Source: Paramacrobiotus metropolitanus (Eukaryota > Tardigrada > Eutardigrada > Parachela > Macrobiotidae). From it: 64,000 nt of DNA. Positions 10,501 through 22,400 of this stretch are shown one piece after another (the stretch's first letter is position 1; every line of letters begins with the position of its first letter). The notes under the pieces are model-generated. The model saw only the letters and a list, made by a program, of their open reading frames with translations. It was not told where the DNA came from and did not search any database. Where the stretch lies: contig NW_026570276.1 of NCBI RefSeq assembly GCF_019649055.1, forward strand, positions 372,001 to 436,000, read 5' to 3'. The translations under genes and the position numbers were made by a program.

Positions 10501-13500
10501 ACGGTGGAAAACTTCCTCAGGATGCCAGCGGTACTTTTGTATGGGGAAACAAACTGCGGAAAATCTTTTACTGCTAGCATGGTTTTGGAAATGTTCGCAA
10601 CGGGAGCTTCAAAATTGTATGATTTGAAAACGATAACGCTGGCCGGACTGCGGGAACTGATCACCAGTCAAGCATTACCTGTGGTTATCCACGACCCTGC
10701 CAGCCCAGAAATTGTGAAAATGGCCGTGGAAGATACATACGAAAAAAAAGCTTTAGCAAACTACAAAGAACGACGCTGTCCACGAACGTCAGCTATAGTA
10801 ACTCTAAACGCTGATGCGCTGAGTGACTTCCGTAATTTCGATAAGTAAGTACGAGTCAATACTTGGTTTCCATTTACCTTCCAGCTAGACGATATCTATC
10901 TTGTAGCCTACGGGGAATGTCTCGTTGCGTGGTGATCCCGTTCCTTGAAGAAATTCCAGAAAGAGATGCCGAGTCCCGCGTTCGTGCTAAAGGGCTTTTC
11001 CGCTTCGTTTCTCAGTACGCAGTTAAACTGCTACAGTGCGGTGACACGGATATTGCTGCCGTCGTTAAATATCACAAGTCGATCTATGATGAGGTGTTAG
11101 AAAAACTGCAAGATTATGGCCTGGAACAGTCAAGGCAAAGGATTGCGTTCAACATTGCACTGGTTTATGCCTATGGATGCAAAGTAAGACTATGAAATCT
11201 TAATGTTTCTAAACCTATGAGACCGACCTTTTAGTTTGCCCAGAGCGCAAGCTGACACGTTTGGAACAAAATAAGTACAGTACACATCCTCTGACCTATT
11301 AGCTGCATTAGCCGTATCTAATTTGCTGAGGCGGAAGCCAAATCCTTATCGTGCGGATAATAACGGCGTGAGAGTGCCGATGCTGTTCGCATGTGGATAT
11401 TCTACGCTTACATTGGGAAGAAGTTACGGGGGTGTGAACTACAGTCGGCGCAAATATCCGAACGCAACCAGTAACTAAAACCAAATTCTGAGCAGACGCT
11501 AATCAATGATCCAGCGTCCGCCGTAAAAAAATCGAAAAGTCGCCACCAAACCGAGAAGAAGCCGCACTCGCAAACTTAAGTTGAACTTATTCTAATCGGG
11601 CAATCATCTGTTTCGACCGCATCGTAGCCGCACTATTTTATGTCACGCTTACATTGAATCGTTTGTCCAACTTTTTGGCTTTTGTCGACCGGAGCGAAGC
11701 GAAGTTCCTCTATGTTCAAGAGAACCGGAATTTTGTCGGTCACGTCGGTCATGTCGGTCAGGGTTCAATAAATTTAAATGAAATATGGTAGAACACACCA
11801 AAAAACGTTATAATATTAAAAATATTTTTGTATAAAAAAAAATTCATGTTTAAACAGTTTTAGAACAAACTCAGCCAACAGTTTATAAAACTTGGTTTCC
11901 CCCTTCGCTCCGGTCTTTTAGTGCAAGCCAACAGAGGTGCACTTTCCTAGTATAATGCTCCTTTCAGGACTTTTCAGCAGATAGGTTTTGAATATTTTTA
12001 AAGCTTTTTTTGCTTTAGTTTCTTTGGTTTTTCGGTTGTTGCAGTCAAAGCTTGTAAGTTGATGGCAGAAGTTTAATTTTATTAGCGGTTAGTTAGGGCC
12101 GACTGGGCAGAACTGGCGTGCATCAGATATTGTCATAGCGTCTGAAGTGCTATAAAACCAAAGCTATAACATCAGCTAAAGACTTTCGAAAGAAATACAA
12201 TTTATAGAGGTCCCATTTATCTAAAACCTGAAACTAAAAGTCACCGTAGGCTGGGATTTCAGTGTAATGAATTTTATAACTCTCTCAACAACCACATTCA
12301 CTTAGAGCTTGCGTATGCATGCCCGCTACTGATAGGTGATTTGGCAGTTAAACGAGATAGGCTGGGTGTCGCAGCGCAGTTTCCAGCTTTGTGCATACTT
12401 TAAGCTCTTGGTACGAGAAATGAATTCGAATCGTTATTTCCAGAAACGCTTGTAATCGTAGTATATAATTTATACCACGTTGCGTAATGGTAAAATTTTT
12501 AAGCAACTGCCGGTACATACTTTACTTGACTACTGTAGTTTTTAGTACTGTTTGTGCATCGTGTAGGTTTTGGAAGTGGTGGACCCCGCTGGATGTGTGG
12601 ATCTAGCCGAATTTCGCGCTTTTGTGCTACGGGTAGTTACCAAGGAGGCTGCTAAATGGCAATCAAAGCCAGAAACCAAAGCCAGACATGTCCAACCACG
12701 AACGCCCCTTTCGCCGGATACCAAACAGCAACATGTTTCGTCCGCACTCGCTACCATCAACGCAGTCATTGAAGAAGCTCTGAAAACCTGCGACGAAGAA
12801 ACGGTGCGTTCTATATAATAGCGTGCTCTGCATCGAAAGGTGTAACCAGCTGTAATTCGTTTAAACATAATTAAGTAACGCCTTAAATGCAAAGCTCCTA
12901 ACAATGACGAACAAACCACTGCAGACGTGGCACGCGATACTAGGGACTGAACTCACTAAAACTAGCAAAGTAGCATTCCGGAGCAATTATCTGAAAGATT
13001 ATGTTTGGATATCCATTATCCAGCCATTGATTGAAAAGTCATTATCGCTTCAACTGCAGTCATGTTAGTATGCCAGCTAAGTGTCGCTTTTTGAAATAAC
13101 ACAAAATCAATTTACCAACATATTATTTCTAAGTTTCATACGATTATTACGGTTATTTCTGATTTTCATACGGTCGATACTGCGTGCACAAGAAACACGG
13201 GCGTTGGCTGCGTGCACGAGTGCTTGAAAGGGATTTCGCTGGCTGCGTGTACTAGGATTGCAAACGGGTTTTTGCTGTTGGCGCGGCAATCTTTGTTTAA
13301 GCGTCAAAACTTTTGGTAAAATTTTGTTTAAAGTCGGTTTTTGGATTCCAATATGACAGCGGGAACGAATCGCGTAATTGATAATCCATTGAAATAAGAT
13401 CAGGGTATCCTTGGTTGTGATGCCTTAACAACGTTAAAGTGCAGGAAATTCGCAGCAAAAGCTTTGAAAATAAAAAGTCCTCAAATAAAATTTCCCGGAT

Positions 13501-16500
13501 GTTTTCGATTCGGCATATATTTTAGCTGCAAGCGAAAACAGAGTTGTACTTTCACTTGTAAGAAATAAGAATAACCATGAAACACAAACAAAATATTTTT
13601 GCTTTTAGGTGCGGAACAATGTTAAGTTTATCCCAGGAAGGTCAAACACTGGACTTTCCTTGGCATTCAAACAAGATGGAATCGAAAGTTATTTGAGAGC
13701 CAAAGGCAAAGATGTTAATTTCTTACAACCGTACGTGCGGACGTTACGCTTGGTTCCACACTCTGATACTTCGCGAGACGTAAGGCTTGGTGGTCGGTCG
13801 CTGAAGGCATCCGCGGTTCCTGCGGAGATTATTTCCGAAACTGTTAAATCACTGCTGAAGAAAATTGGTAAGCGTTGAAAGCTGCAATCATACCATTGTG
13901 ACTCAACACCCTGTGCAATGCACATATTCTCTGTGCAATGGTCATACGAACATACATACGTGTACATACATACGTGCAATGTGCAGTGTACATACGAACA
14001 TTTTGTCATATGAAATTTACGTATACGAGTAATATTCCGGCTCTAGTTTTTAATTAACAAGCTGCTGATACTGCTTCGCTAAAACTAATTATTCAAAAGC
14101 ACATGTTTTTCGGTTTTGCAGGGATTACAGAAGGAAGCACTTCTGTTCCGTCTGATGCAAAGGAAACGCTTGCATCCATCTCTGAACCCCAGTTATCCGT
14201 CTCGGCTGATACGATTAGCGAGGACAGGTCTGAAGGCGCACAAAGTACCACTCCGGCGCCGTGACCGTTCCACCTGCTGACGGTTCTGGTAAATCGGTAA
14301 CAGAAGCACCTGATGGTTCGAAGTCTCAGGTAGACGAAGGCAAGTATTTTTTCGCGTTGCTTGTTATATCTATACTGCCCTTCTAATCGAAAAACCATTG
14401 TTTTTAGAGCGCGAGAGCAGCGCGGCAGGAAAATCGTCAGCCGATACCGCTAGTACTAGTTCGCAGTTGCCCACTTCTCAGGTTTCTTATGCCGTTCCAA
14501 TTTCGGATCAACTGCCCTCGCCGCCCCGTGCTGCGGTTTCTCAAGGCATGAAGTCACAAATAAATATTTTTGAAAACCTTAACTTTTGTTAATTTGTCAC
14601 TGTATAGTCCATATTAGTAATATGGCTACAGAATTTTCAGCACGGTAATGTTGTAATAGTTTCTACGGCTTTTTTGATAGATCTGGCAAATGTTGGTGGG
14701 CTGGACGCTGCCACAAAAAAACGAGCAAAGCGAAAGCGTACAGGAGAATCAAAAGGTAACCTTTAAAACTGCTAAGTTGATTTTATTTTCATGATAGTTA
14801 CCAACCGGCAGCATATATTTTAAAAGGTTTCATTGCTGTTAAACCAGCAACAATGATAACTGATGACAAACATGTTCCCTTTTTATGTGTGTTCCTTCGA
14901 AATTTTCAGGTGTGTTAGCTATAACGCGCGGAAAGAAGCCGAAAATTGAAGTGACGTCAAAGGGACAGGAAATGTTGGTACGTGTTCTGTATGTTCGAAA
15001 AATGTTTAGGGAACGGAAATGACAAGTCTTTCATAACCAAATATTTGAAACAGACAAACGGTTTCAGTATCAACAAACGGTAACAACGGTTTTAATATCA
15101 ACGTCGCAGTAATTTGATTCCTCGTTTTTGGCTCATTTTACGTATATCATTCCATATTTTGCTCGCCCGTTAGTAGCGGCAGACCCAGTCGACTTTTAGA
15201 CGCGTTCTGTCTGTCCATTTATCCAACTTAATGTACAAAAATCTCATTAGCAGACTTTCGCCAGTGGACTTGAGCCGGTGGCAAAATTAATAGCTTGCGT
15301 TTGCTGTCCACCGGTAAAATAGTACTCTTACAGTTGGGTTCCTTCTGACCGCAGACAGCGTGCATTGTTAACCCTTGAGTAAACAATGCTTCCTTGAAAA
15401 TTCAATGTGACTGTGGACACTTATTACCTCCAAGCGCCTCGCATACAGGTTCAGTGTGCGTGTTAATTTTGCCACCGTCATAAAAGTCGATCACCGGACT
15501 TGCTTTCTATTTGCTTTTCCCCACTCTAAAGTCTTTACTTATTAAAACCAAAATAATACTGTAGAAATCACAGAAAATCGAAACTTCTGAAATCCGTGTA
15601 CAGGGACGACCGGTTCTTGTGCAGTCTACCGGACCAGTTCCCGTTGATTCTTCTGTTTGCTTAGGAAGATTTAGTGTTGTTTATGCGTCACGAGTTGATA
15701 AGCCAAGTTTATTATGAAAAGGAATAATTTTTGTAAGCTTCATTCCGTTATGACACGGTGAGCTAAATATACTTAAAAAAATGAGAAAAATCAAAGTATT
15801 CACTGAATGCTGCTCGTAATTTATCCGTGCAGACGGTGCAGTTTACCGTAATTATCGAAATAAAGGGACCCCCGCATTACATGCTCCCCCGTTATTAGAA
15901 CCCACCCTTCCGGTCATTTGAAAGTTATAAAAACCCCTCAAACAGACGCCCATGGCCTTAACTACGTGAGATGCTCAAGTAGCCCAGCATGAACAGCCAA
16001 GCATGAAATGTGTCGACATCTCGGGCAGCAAATGGCATTTGAATGGGTTTGAGACTTTTTGTTTATTTAGTCCCCTTTTTGTTTTTTTGTTCAGGGAAAA
16101 TTCGTTTTGTTTTTGCGTTACAACATCTCAAATTTTCACTGAAAAGTAATCGTTTCGTTTTATAATCGTTTCGTGATCGCTTTCCTGAAAAGTGTGAGCT
16201 AGAAGCACGAAAAAAATTTTTTGAGAAAAATAGAATTATCTACTGAGTTCTGCTCGCGAGAGTGGCGGGCATTATGATTAGTATTAGGGAAGAATGTGAA
16301 GCGAAGAACCAGATCTGTGACGGATGCAGAATGGCGGAAAGACTATGATACGCTACCAGCGATTGTTTAGTAACTTTTGATGATCAACAATAGGCATTAA
16401 TCGTTAAGAAACCACCTATAAATAAATGAAAGTGCTAACTTTACACCGAGTTAACTTTACACCGAGTCGCGTATCTGCAAAGTCTTCCCCACCGACGCTT

Positions 16501-16959
16501 TTGCAATAGCTCAGTCGCGAGAGCTGATTTACAACGTCCCGTTTTCTGCGGTCATCCTTACAAAAACCTTGCGGCGCAATACGGATTCATGGACGCGAGA
16601 AAACTTGCTGTCTAACCGTATGATCCCGTAGGTATTGCTTGTTGAATGATGTGTTAGGGGTATCTTAATCGCATTTCAAAATCAGTAACTAATTTAAACC
16701 GGAGCAGAATGCTGCAGCAGCATTTATCAACAGCATGAAATTTGTCGTAATCTCAAGTAAGGAAGGTGCATTTGAGAGGTCTTAAAACAGTTTTTTTTAG
16801 TGTTCCTTGTGCGCGTGCGATATTGATTTGGACGCTCCAGGAGTAGGATGCATGGTTTGCAAGCTATGGTATCATCTGAAGTGCCAAGGAATAAAACGAC
16901 AACTGTCAAGAAAAGCGGAAATTTCTTACAAGTGCTCTGCCTGCAAGGGAGACACCTGA
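7509..16959 (+). CDS. P-loop ATPase with C-terminal PHD finger (13 exons, 791 aa)
   Basis: Exons: 7509-7699, 7784-7936, 8116-8399, 10469-10844, 10907-11183, 12567-12803, 13609-13867, 14122-14244, 14304-14339, 14408-14545, 14681-14755, 14910-14977 and 16801-16959. Every junction keeps phase, total 792 codons. Walker A is GETNCGKS (235-242). A hydrophobic strand ending Asp285 (VVIHDP) fits Walker B. A sensor-like strand ends TLN323, and SR341 may be an arginine finger. This layout resembles DUF927/superfamily-3-helicase-like ATPases. Residues 593-692 are Ser/Thr/Pro-rich. KKRAKRKR (704-711) is a nuclear signal. Residues 740-791 form a full PHD finger: C740, C743, C756, C759, H764, C767, C784, C787. 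I infer a nuclear, chromatin-bound ATPase. It is divergent to the transposase-like gene. The last junction (1.8-kb intron) is the weakest; without it the protein would end at TGA 15020-15022. Confidence 0.7.
8400..10468. other. large intron 3 of the ATPase gene
   Basis: A 2.07-kb GT-AG intron joins ...LALG to AAYGGFHY in phase 1. It contains a poly-T run near 9050 and no convincing coding sequence. An ATG at 10354 in frame with the next exon lies inside the intron and is not a start. Confidence 0.6.
11184..12566. other. intron 5 of the ATPase gene
   Basis: A 1.38-kb non-coding stretch. It includes GTCGACCGGAGCGAAGCGAAG at 11682-11702, found inverted at about 26890-26911, and short GTCGGTCA direct repeats near 11740. 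No gene seen. Confidence 0.5.
14978..16800. other. intron before the PHD exon
   Basis: A 1.8-kb stretch without convincing coding sequence. It contains a small inverted repeat (15276-15477). If the intron is not spliced, the upstream exon would run 14 codons further to a stop at 15020. Confidence 0.45.
15276..15477. repeat. short inverted repeat, possible MITE remnant
   Basis: CGGTGGCAAAATTAA (15276-15290) is repeated in reverse complement at 15463-15477, with weaker matches outside. No target duplication found. Confidence 0.35.
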
Positions 16960-17400
16960 GATGCAGAAGCCGTCAGAAGCAGAAAGATTGAAATGTTTCT
17001 TTTTCAGTACAGCGTTTACATTCGCTTCTGTTGAGCTTATCAGATCGAAACGAATCCGAAAACGGCTTTGCAGCGTTTGCTTATCGAGTTTTTATGCTGA
17101 TTTTTGTTGGTTTTTCGAAATGCTATATCTTATACAGCGAATGACGCATATTCTTTAACATTTTTGCATTTTGGAATTTTGGTAAAGATGCCTTATACTT
17201 TTGTAACAATGATAAGAGAATATGGTGCAGTCCAGTTGTCTGAAATTTCTACGAACATCTTTTACTTATATCTGAGAAAAAGCGAAATTTATAAATCATT
17301 GCTGTCCTCAACACATGCGGTTCTCTGAATTTGGACCTCCTCAGATCAGAATCAAGTGCACTTCCCAACTTTAAGTCAAACGCATCCTGGCAACGCAGCC
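16960..17400. other. intergenic, no feature seen
   Basis: AT-rich sequence between the PHD exon and the satellite array. Short ORFs only. Confidence 0.4.
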
Positions 17401-18527
17401 GTGCAGATGCATCGCGGCTATATACAGGCGTCGCGGCCATCGCGGCGTCCCGGTAGGCATGCTGCCATGTCGTATCTGCAGTATCGCGGTATGTCGCGGT
17501 TATATACAGGCGTCGCGGCCTTCGCGGCGTCGCGGCAGGTATGCCCACCTAGCATATGCAGTGTCGCGGTGCGTCGCGGTTATATACAGGCGTCGCGCAC
17601 ATCGCGGCGTCGCGGTATGCATTCTGGCATGCCGTATCTGCAGTGTCGCGGTATGTCGCGGTTATATACAGGCATCGCGGCCATCGCGGCGTTGCGGTAG
17701 GCATGCTGCCATGCCGTATCTGCAGTGTCGCGGTATGTCGCGGTTATATACACGCGGCAGGTATGCCCACCTACGGCATATGCAGTGTCGCAGTGCGTCG
17801 CGGTTATATACAGGCGTCGCGGCCATCGCGGCGTCGCGGTAGGCATTCTGGCATGCCGTATCTGCAGTGTCGCGGTTATATACAGGCATCGCGGCCATCG
17901 CGGCGTTGCGGTAGGCATGCTGCCATGCCGTATCTGCAGTGTCGCGGTTATATACAGGCGTCGCGGCCTTCGCGGCGTCGCGGCAGGTATGCCCACCTAC
18001 GGCATATGCAGTGTCGCGGTGCGTCGCGGTTATATACATGCGTCGCGGCCATCGCGGCGTCGCGGCAGGTATGCCCACCTACGGCATATGCAGTGTCGCG
18101 GTGCGTCGCGGTTATATACAGGCGTCGCGGCCATCGCGGCGTCGCGGTAGGCATGCTGCCATGCCGTATCTGCAGTGTCGCGGTGCGTCGCGGTTATATA
18201 CAGGCGTCGCGGCTATCGCGGCGTCGCGGTATTCTGCCATGCCGTATCTGCAGTGTCGCGGTATGTCGCGGTTATATACAGGCGTCGCGGCCATCGCGGC
18301 GTCGCGGCAGGTATGCCCACATACGGCATATGCAGTGTCGCGGTGCGTCGCGGTTATATACAGGCGTCGCGGCTATCGCGGCGTCGCGGTATGCATTCTG
18401 CCATGCCGTATCTGCAGTGTCGCGGTATGTCGCGGTTATATACAGGCATCACGGCCATTGCGGCGTCGCGGCAGGTATGCTCACCTACGACATACGCAGC
18501 GTCGCGGTGCATCGCGGCTATGCCGGG
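17401..18527. repeat. 82-bp GC-rich satellite array, about 13.5 units
   Basis: The marker TATATACAGG recurs at 17419, 17501, 17581, 17663, 17805, 17877, 17949, 18113, 18195, 18273, 18355 and 18437 (variants at 17745 and 18031). Spacing is mostly 82 bp, with shortened units of 60, 72 and 72. Each unit is built from many TCGCGG hexamers. Two subtypes interleave: one with GCATGCTGCCATGCCGTATC, one with GTATGCCCACCTACGGC. The array is far richer in GC and CpG than its flanks. Because the unit length is not a multiple of three and has few stops, long ORFs appear in several frames; I do not treat them as genes. Confidence 0.95.
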
Positions 18528-19487
18528 TGTTAGATTGGTCCGCGACGAGACAGTGACAGTGGCGTATAAGTTTGGTACAGATTGAGCCACTTCTGTAGAA
18601 TAACTTCGTGGCGGTCTCCCACGTGAAAGCAAGCTTAAAGAATTCGGGCAGAGTAGCACCGTTAGCGGAAGACGGCAAACGACGCAAAATTGCTTTTCTA
18701 GAAGAGAATGGGCGTTTCCAAATTACTTTTTACCGACTCACAGTCGAGACGCTTTGGCACACTGGGAATGACCACCGCCAAAACGATGCGTTTTAAGGGA
18801 AGTAAAATTGGCGACACAAGCGGGAAGCCTTAAACTGCAGCCTTCCCGAGACAACGCATAATTCGTTAAAATACCGTAGATTCGGCCGTTCGAAGATAAC
18901 TGGATACGCGACTAAAGGTGCTAAATTTTTGAAACACCTAAGATTTTGGCTTTTGTTTAGCTGGCTTTTCAAAGTTCACAGCATTTTAATGGTAATAAAA
19001 GGGCATACTTTTTGTTATATGAAGTTAATATTACCGAATAAACATCATGAAGTAGACTTTGATTGATACCGGGGAAATAAGCCTTAACACGGATCAGAAA
19101 AACAATTGCACGTACTGTGTTGAACGCTAGGCCAATTCTCTTATAACATCACCGCTAAAACTTTCTTTGCTACAACTATTATTAAAGCGCACATGTCCAG
19201 TGCAACGGTGCAGCTCATACACCTGTAATGTCTTGATGGACAGCTTACGATACTGCCACATCCGTTTCGCGTTGCAGCATGGCAAGGTCGGCGAACGCTC
19301 GACCATGTACTGCCGCCGGTTATAGTATGAAACTCAGTATGGGTTACGTAGTTTACAGTGACGATTATAAGCTTTAAAGGCGCTGATTAAATTTCTTTGC
19401 TGTGTTGTTTTTTTATGGCCGCTAAACATATCTCTTAAACAAAAGCATAGTCCAATCGAAAATTCTCCATATCGCGTTGATGAAACC
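18528..19487. other. intergenic, upstream of the lipocalin gene
   Basis: No convincing gene. It should contain the promoter of the lipocalin gene; no element recognised. Confidence 0.4.
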
Positions 19488-22400
19488 ATGTTGAAGTCGT
19501 GCACGGTTTTTGTCTGGCTTATTGGTTCCCGTGAGTATCCTAAGAAAAATTTGCGCTGTTCACTTGCACCTGCGTTGCTAGGGCTAATTAGCGTGATCTT
19601 TTAATATCCTAGTCCAATTGAATCGTAGCTTGGCTGAACGAGAGTTCTGCCAAACACAGTGGCCGGTCGCGATTCCGCCATCCACCGAGATCAACGATCC
19701 TCAACAGGTAATCGATTAAAATTAATTATAAACTAGCCTTCATATTAATACGAGTACTTCTACTCCTACTCGTAGCTACCTACTCGTAGCTACGGTAGTA
19801 ATTTTTGCAAGAAAATCTACCCTGCGCTAAACGCTAAGCGCATAATTCGGCTGTGCGCCCCCGATTTTTTGGCGTAAAGATTTGTGGTTAATTATATTGT
19901 AGTAGGAAATGGCTATTCTCACCACCCTGACACCACCTTTGGCTATTGTCACCCCCTTTCACTCCGTTTTGACTATTCGCACCCCCTTTTTCTAAATAAT
20001 TTTTGCACCACCTTTGGCTGTTCCAGCCCCTTGATGGCTTTACTGCGCTCGGCTATTCCAATCTGTTTTCAATATACATACTTCTTCTAAATTCTTCACA
20101 TTTAGTCATAATTCACTTTCCTGTTCAGTTGCGACAAAACAAAGTTCGAATAAAACTGTGCACTATTACGGTGGTCGACTGGTCGGTGATTATTCTGTTC
20201 GTATAGCAGTGCTGCCAGCAAAAAAAAACTAGTGCCATTGTCAAAAATTGTGGTAACAAGCCTTCCGACATACGGAGCGCAAAAAAAAACAATTTTATCA
20301 AACGTGTTTTTGAGATTTACGAAAAGTTTTAAAAACTATGCAGTAAAATAACATTTCCTATGAAGAGGTGGGAATAGTAAAAGTTAGTGTTGGTTTCATT
20401 TAAAAAAGGTAGTGGGAATAGCTCAAAAGCGGTGAAAGGTGGTGACAATAGCCAAATGGTGGCTGCGAGGCGGTGGGAATAGCCACACCCTATATTGTAT
20501 GCATATTTGTGCATCATGATGTACCGGTACAGAGTGTATGACCGGAATTGTTTATCTGCTTTATGTCCATTACTGTGGCCTAGGGTAGAAGATATACTAG
20601 TAAGTCTTGCCCTGGTTGTCGGGGTGCACAGCCATTACCTAATTAATTTTGATAGTTGATTGCAGATCACGGGTACCTGGTATATGTATCGGGAGAAAGC
20701 CCAGTTCAGCTCAGTCACTCCATTCAATCAGCACATAGAATGGGATGTCATTACGCAGACGGTTGATACTTCAACTAATCAATCAGCGTGGGCCGTGACG
20801 GCTCAGTTCAGGTTGAGCGCGGTTGTAGGAAATCGGACATGTCAAAATCATTTCTGGACAGGACTGTATACGGTTGACGGGCGCATGGTTGGAACGATGG
20901 CGGCAACGGAGGATAATTTTCTTATGAGTAAGACAAGGAATCAAAAACAATTAACCATGCATAAACGTTCCTGAACAATTAACCATGTTTAAATTTTCTT
21001 TACCTGATCGTCGCATTTGTGTACAGGGGAAGTTGATCTTAATGTTTTATATCACGACTACAAGAAGCTCCTGGTAGCGTACGGTTGCAACGGTCCCAGG
21101 TTAGACGGAACTTGTACAACCCCGCTCGTTATGGTCCAAGTCCGAGGAAACCCTTTCGATATGTCGGCAACCGATATGGATGACCTGGACAATATTCTGA
21201 ATACGGTGTTCGCTGCGTACTGTATCACAGCTAACGATATCCCGAAACAACGATTCGACCAACGCCCTTCGTGCCCGTTGACATTTTTGCCGGATTGCTC
21301 TGCCAAAGACAGGCAGGGCCTTCGTTCGTTGGGCAATTACACTGCGTTGAATCCCTCTCCCGACTGTCGGCTACCGAACTTCATCGACAGTGAAATCCTG
21401 CTAGATCCAGCGGAGGTAATGTACGTACAGCCGAGCAAATCACTGGGCGGGCGACATACCCGTTGGACAGCAGAACATTTCATTAAAATAATATACTTAC
21501 CAGTTAGTGACACAAGGCCACTGTTAGTTGAACAGGGCCTCTATATCGGGGATGGCTTCTAATTCAGGGACGGTTGTTATTATTATTTCTGGCGTAAACA
21601 TGGCCGACGAAACTTTCGCTCGAGGTTTACTGGATTTTTCTAGTGCTAAAAGAAAAACGATTGTATTAATGCTTTCTTTAAGGTAGTAAAATGTATAAAC
21701 GGTTATAAAGTGCGTAATACGTTATTTTAATTTGTACTACTGTTTACTATCTTCGGCTGTGCATTTCAGGAAGGGTTGCAGCTTGCTATAATTTTATGAG
21801 GGTTCGCCCCAAGGCGTTTCGGGGATGGGTTTCTAAATCGCGAAGAGCCGCTGATTGATCAAATTTAATACAGTAATACGTTAATAAAGAAACCAAAGAA
21901 AATTCATATTTAATATTTATTGCCTTCCGGACGTTTTAACTAGCGAATGTACAGTACAACGCGTGCCTGATAATTCTTAAGATTTCTCGTGAAAAGTCCG
22001 ATTTCCGAATTTATATTCCGGTATTTTGGCTTACAGCTTGCCGGTTCATGGGAAGGATATGCTGCTCATGGTTTAGCAGAACGTGGTTTTACTTTGGATT
22101 TTAAATGGCATACCATCGGGACCAGTTGGTCGGCTTCTCCTAACACCACCTCACAAGTAATGTGGATGGAGTACATCTATCGAATTTTAACCGGTGGCAT
22201 CCATGAAGCTAAATGTTGGTATGGTTATTACGTCGGTGAAGTGCACAGCAATGGGCGAATGAACGGTTTGTTCTTCGAAAAAGGACCCGGTTCGATTGAT
22301 CAGAGACGTATGATGCATGTTTGCTGTATGATTAAACCCATACTGTGAGACCTGTTAACGTTATTGTATTGTAGGAATTCTCAGCTTGAGTACCGTGTAT

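Noticed and set aside
14245-14303. Frameshift in the Ser/Thr/Pro-rich linker of the ATPase gene
   Set aside because: A 59-nt GT-AG intron removes the shift and the stop and keeps phase 1 on both sides.
17556-18533. A 325-codon ORF and several others across the satellite
   Set aside because: They exist only because the 82-bp unit has few stops and the frame cycles; composition is repetitive and open in several frames on both strands.
21416-21562. Readthrough extension of lipocalin exon 4
   Set aside because: A GTAATG donor at 21416 in phase 0 joins to the second repeat; the readthrough peptide lacks lipocalin features. Not excluded.
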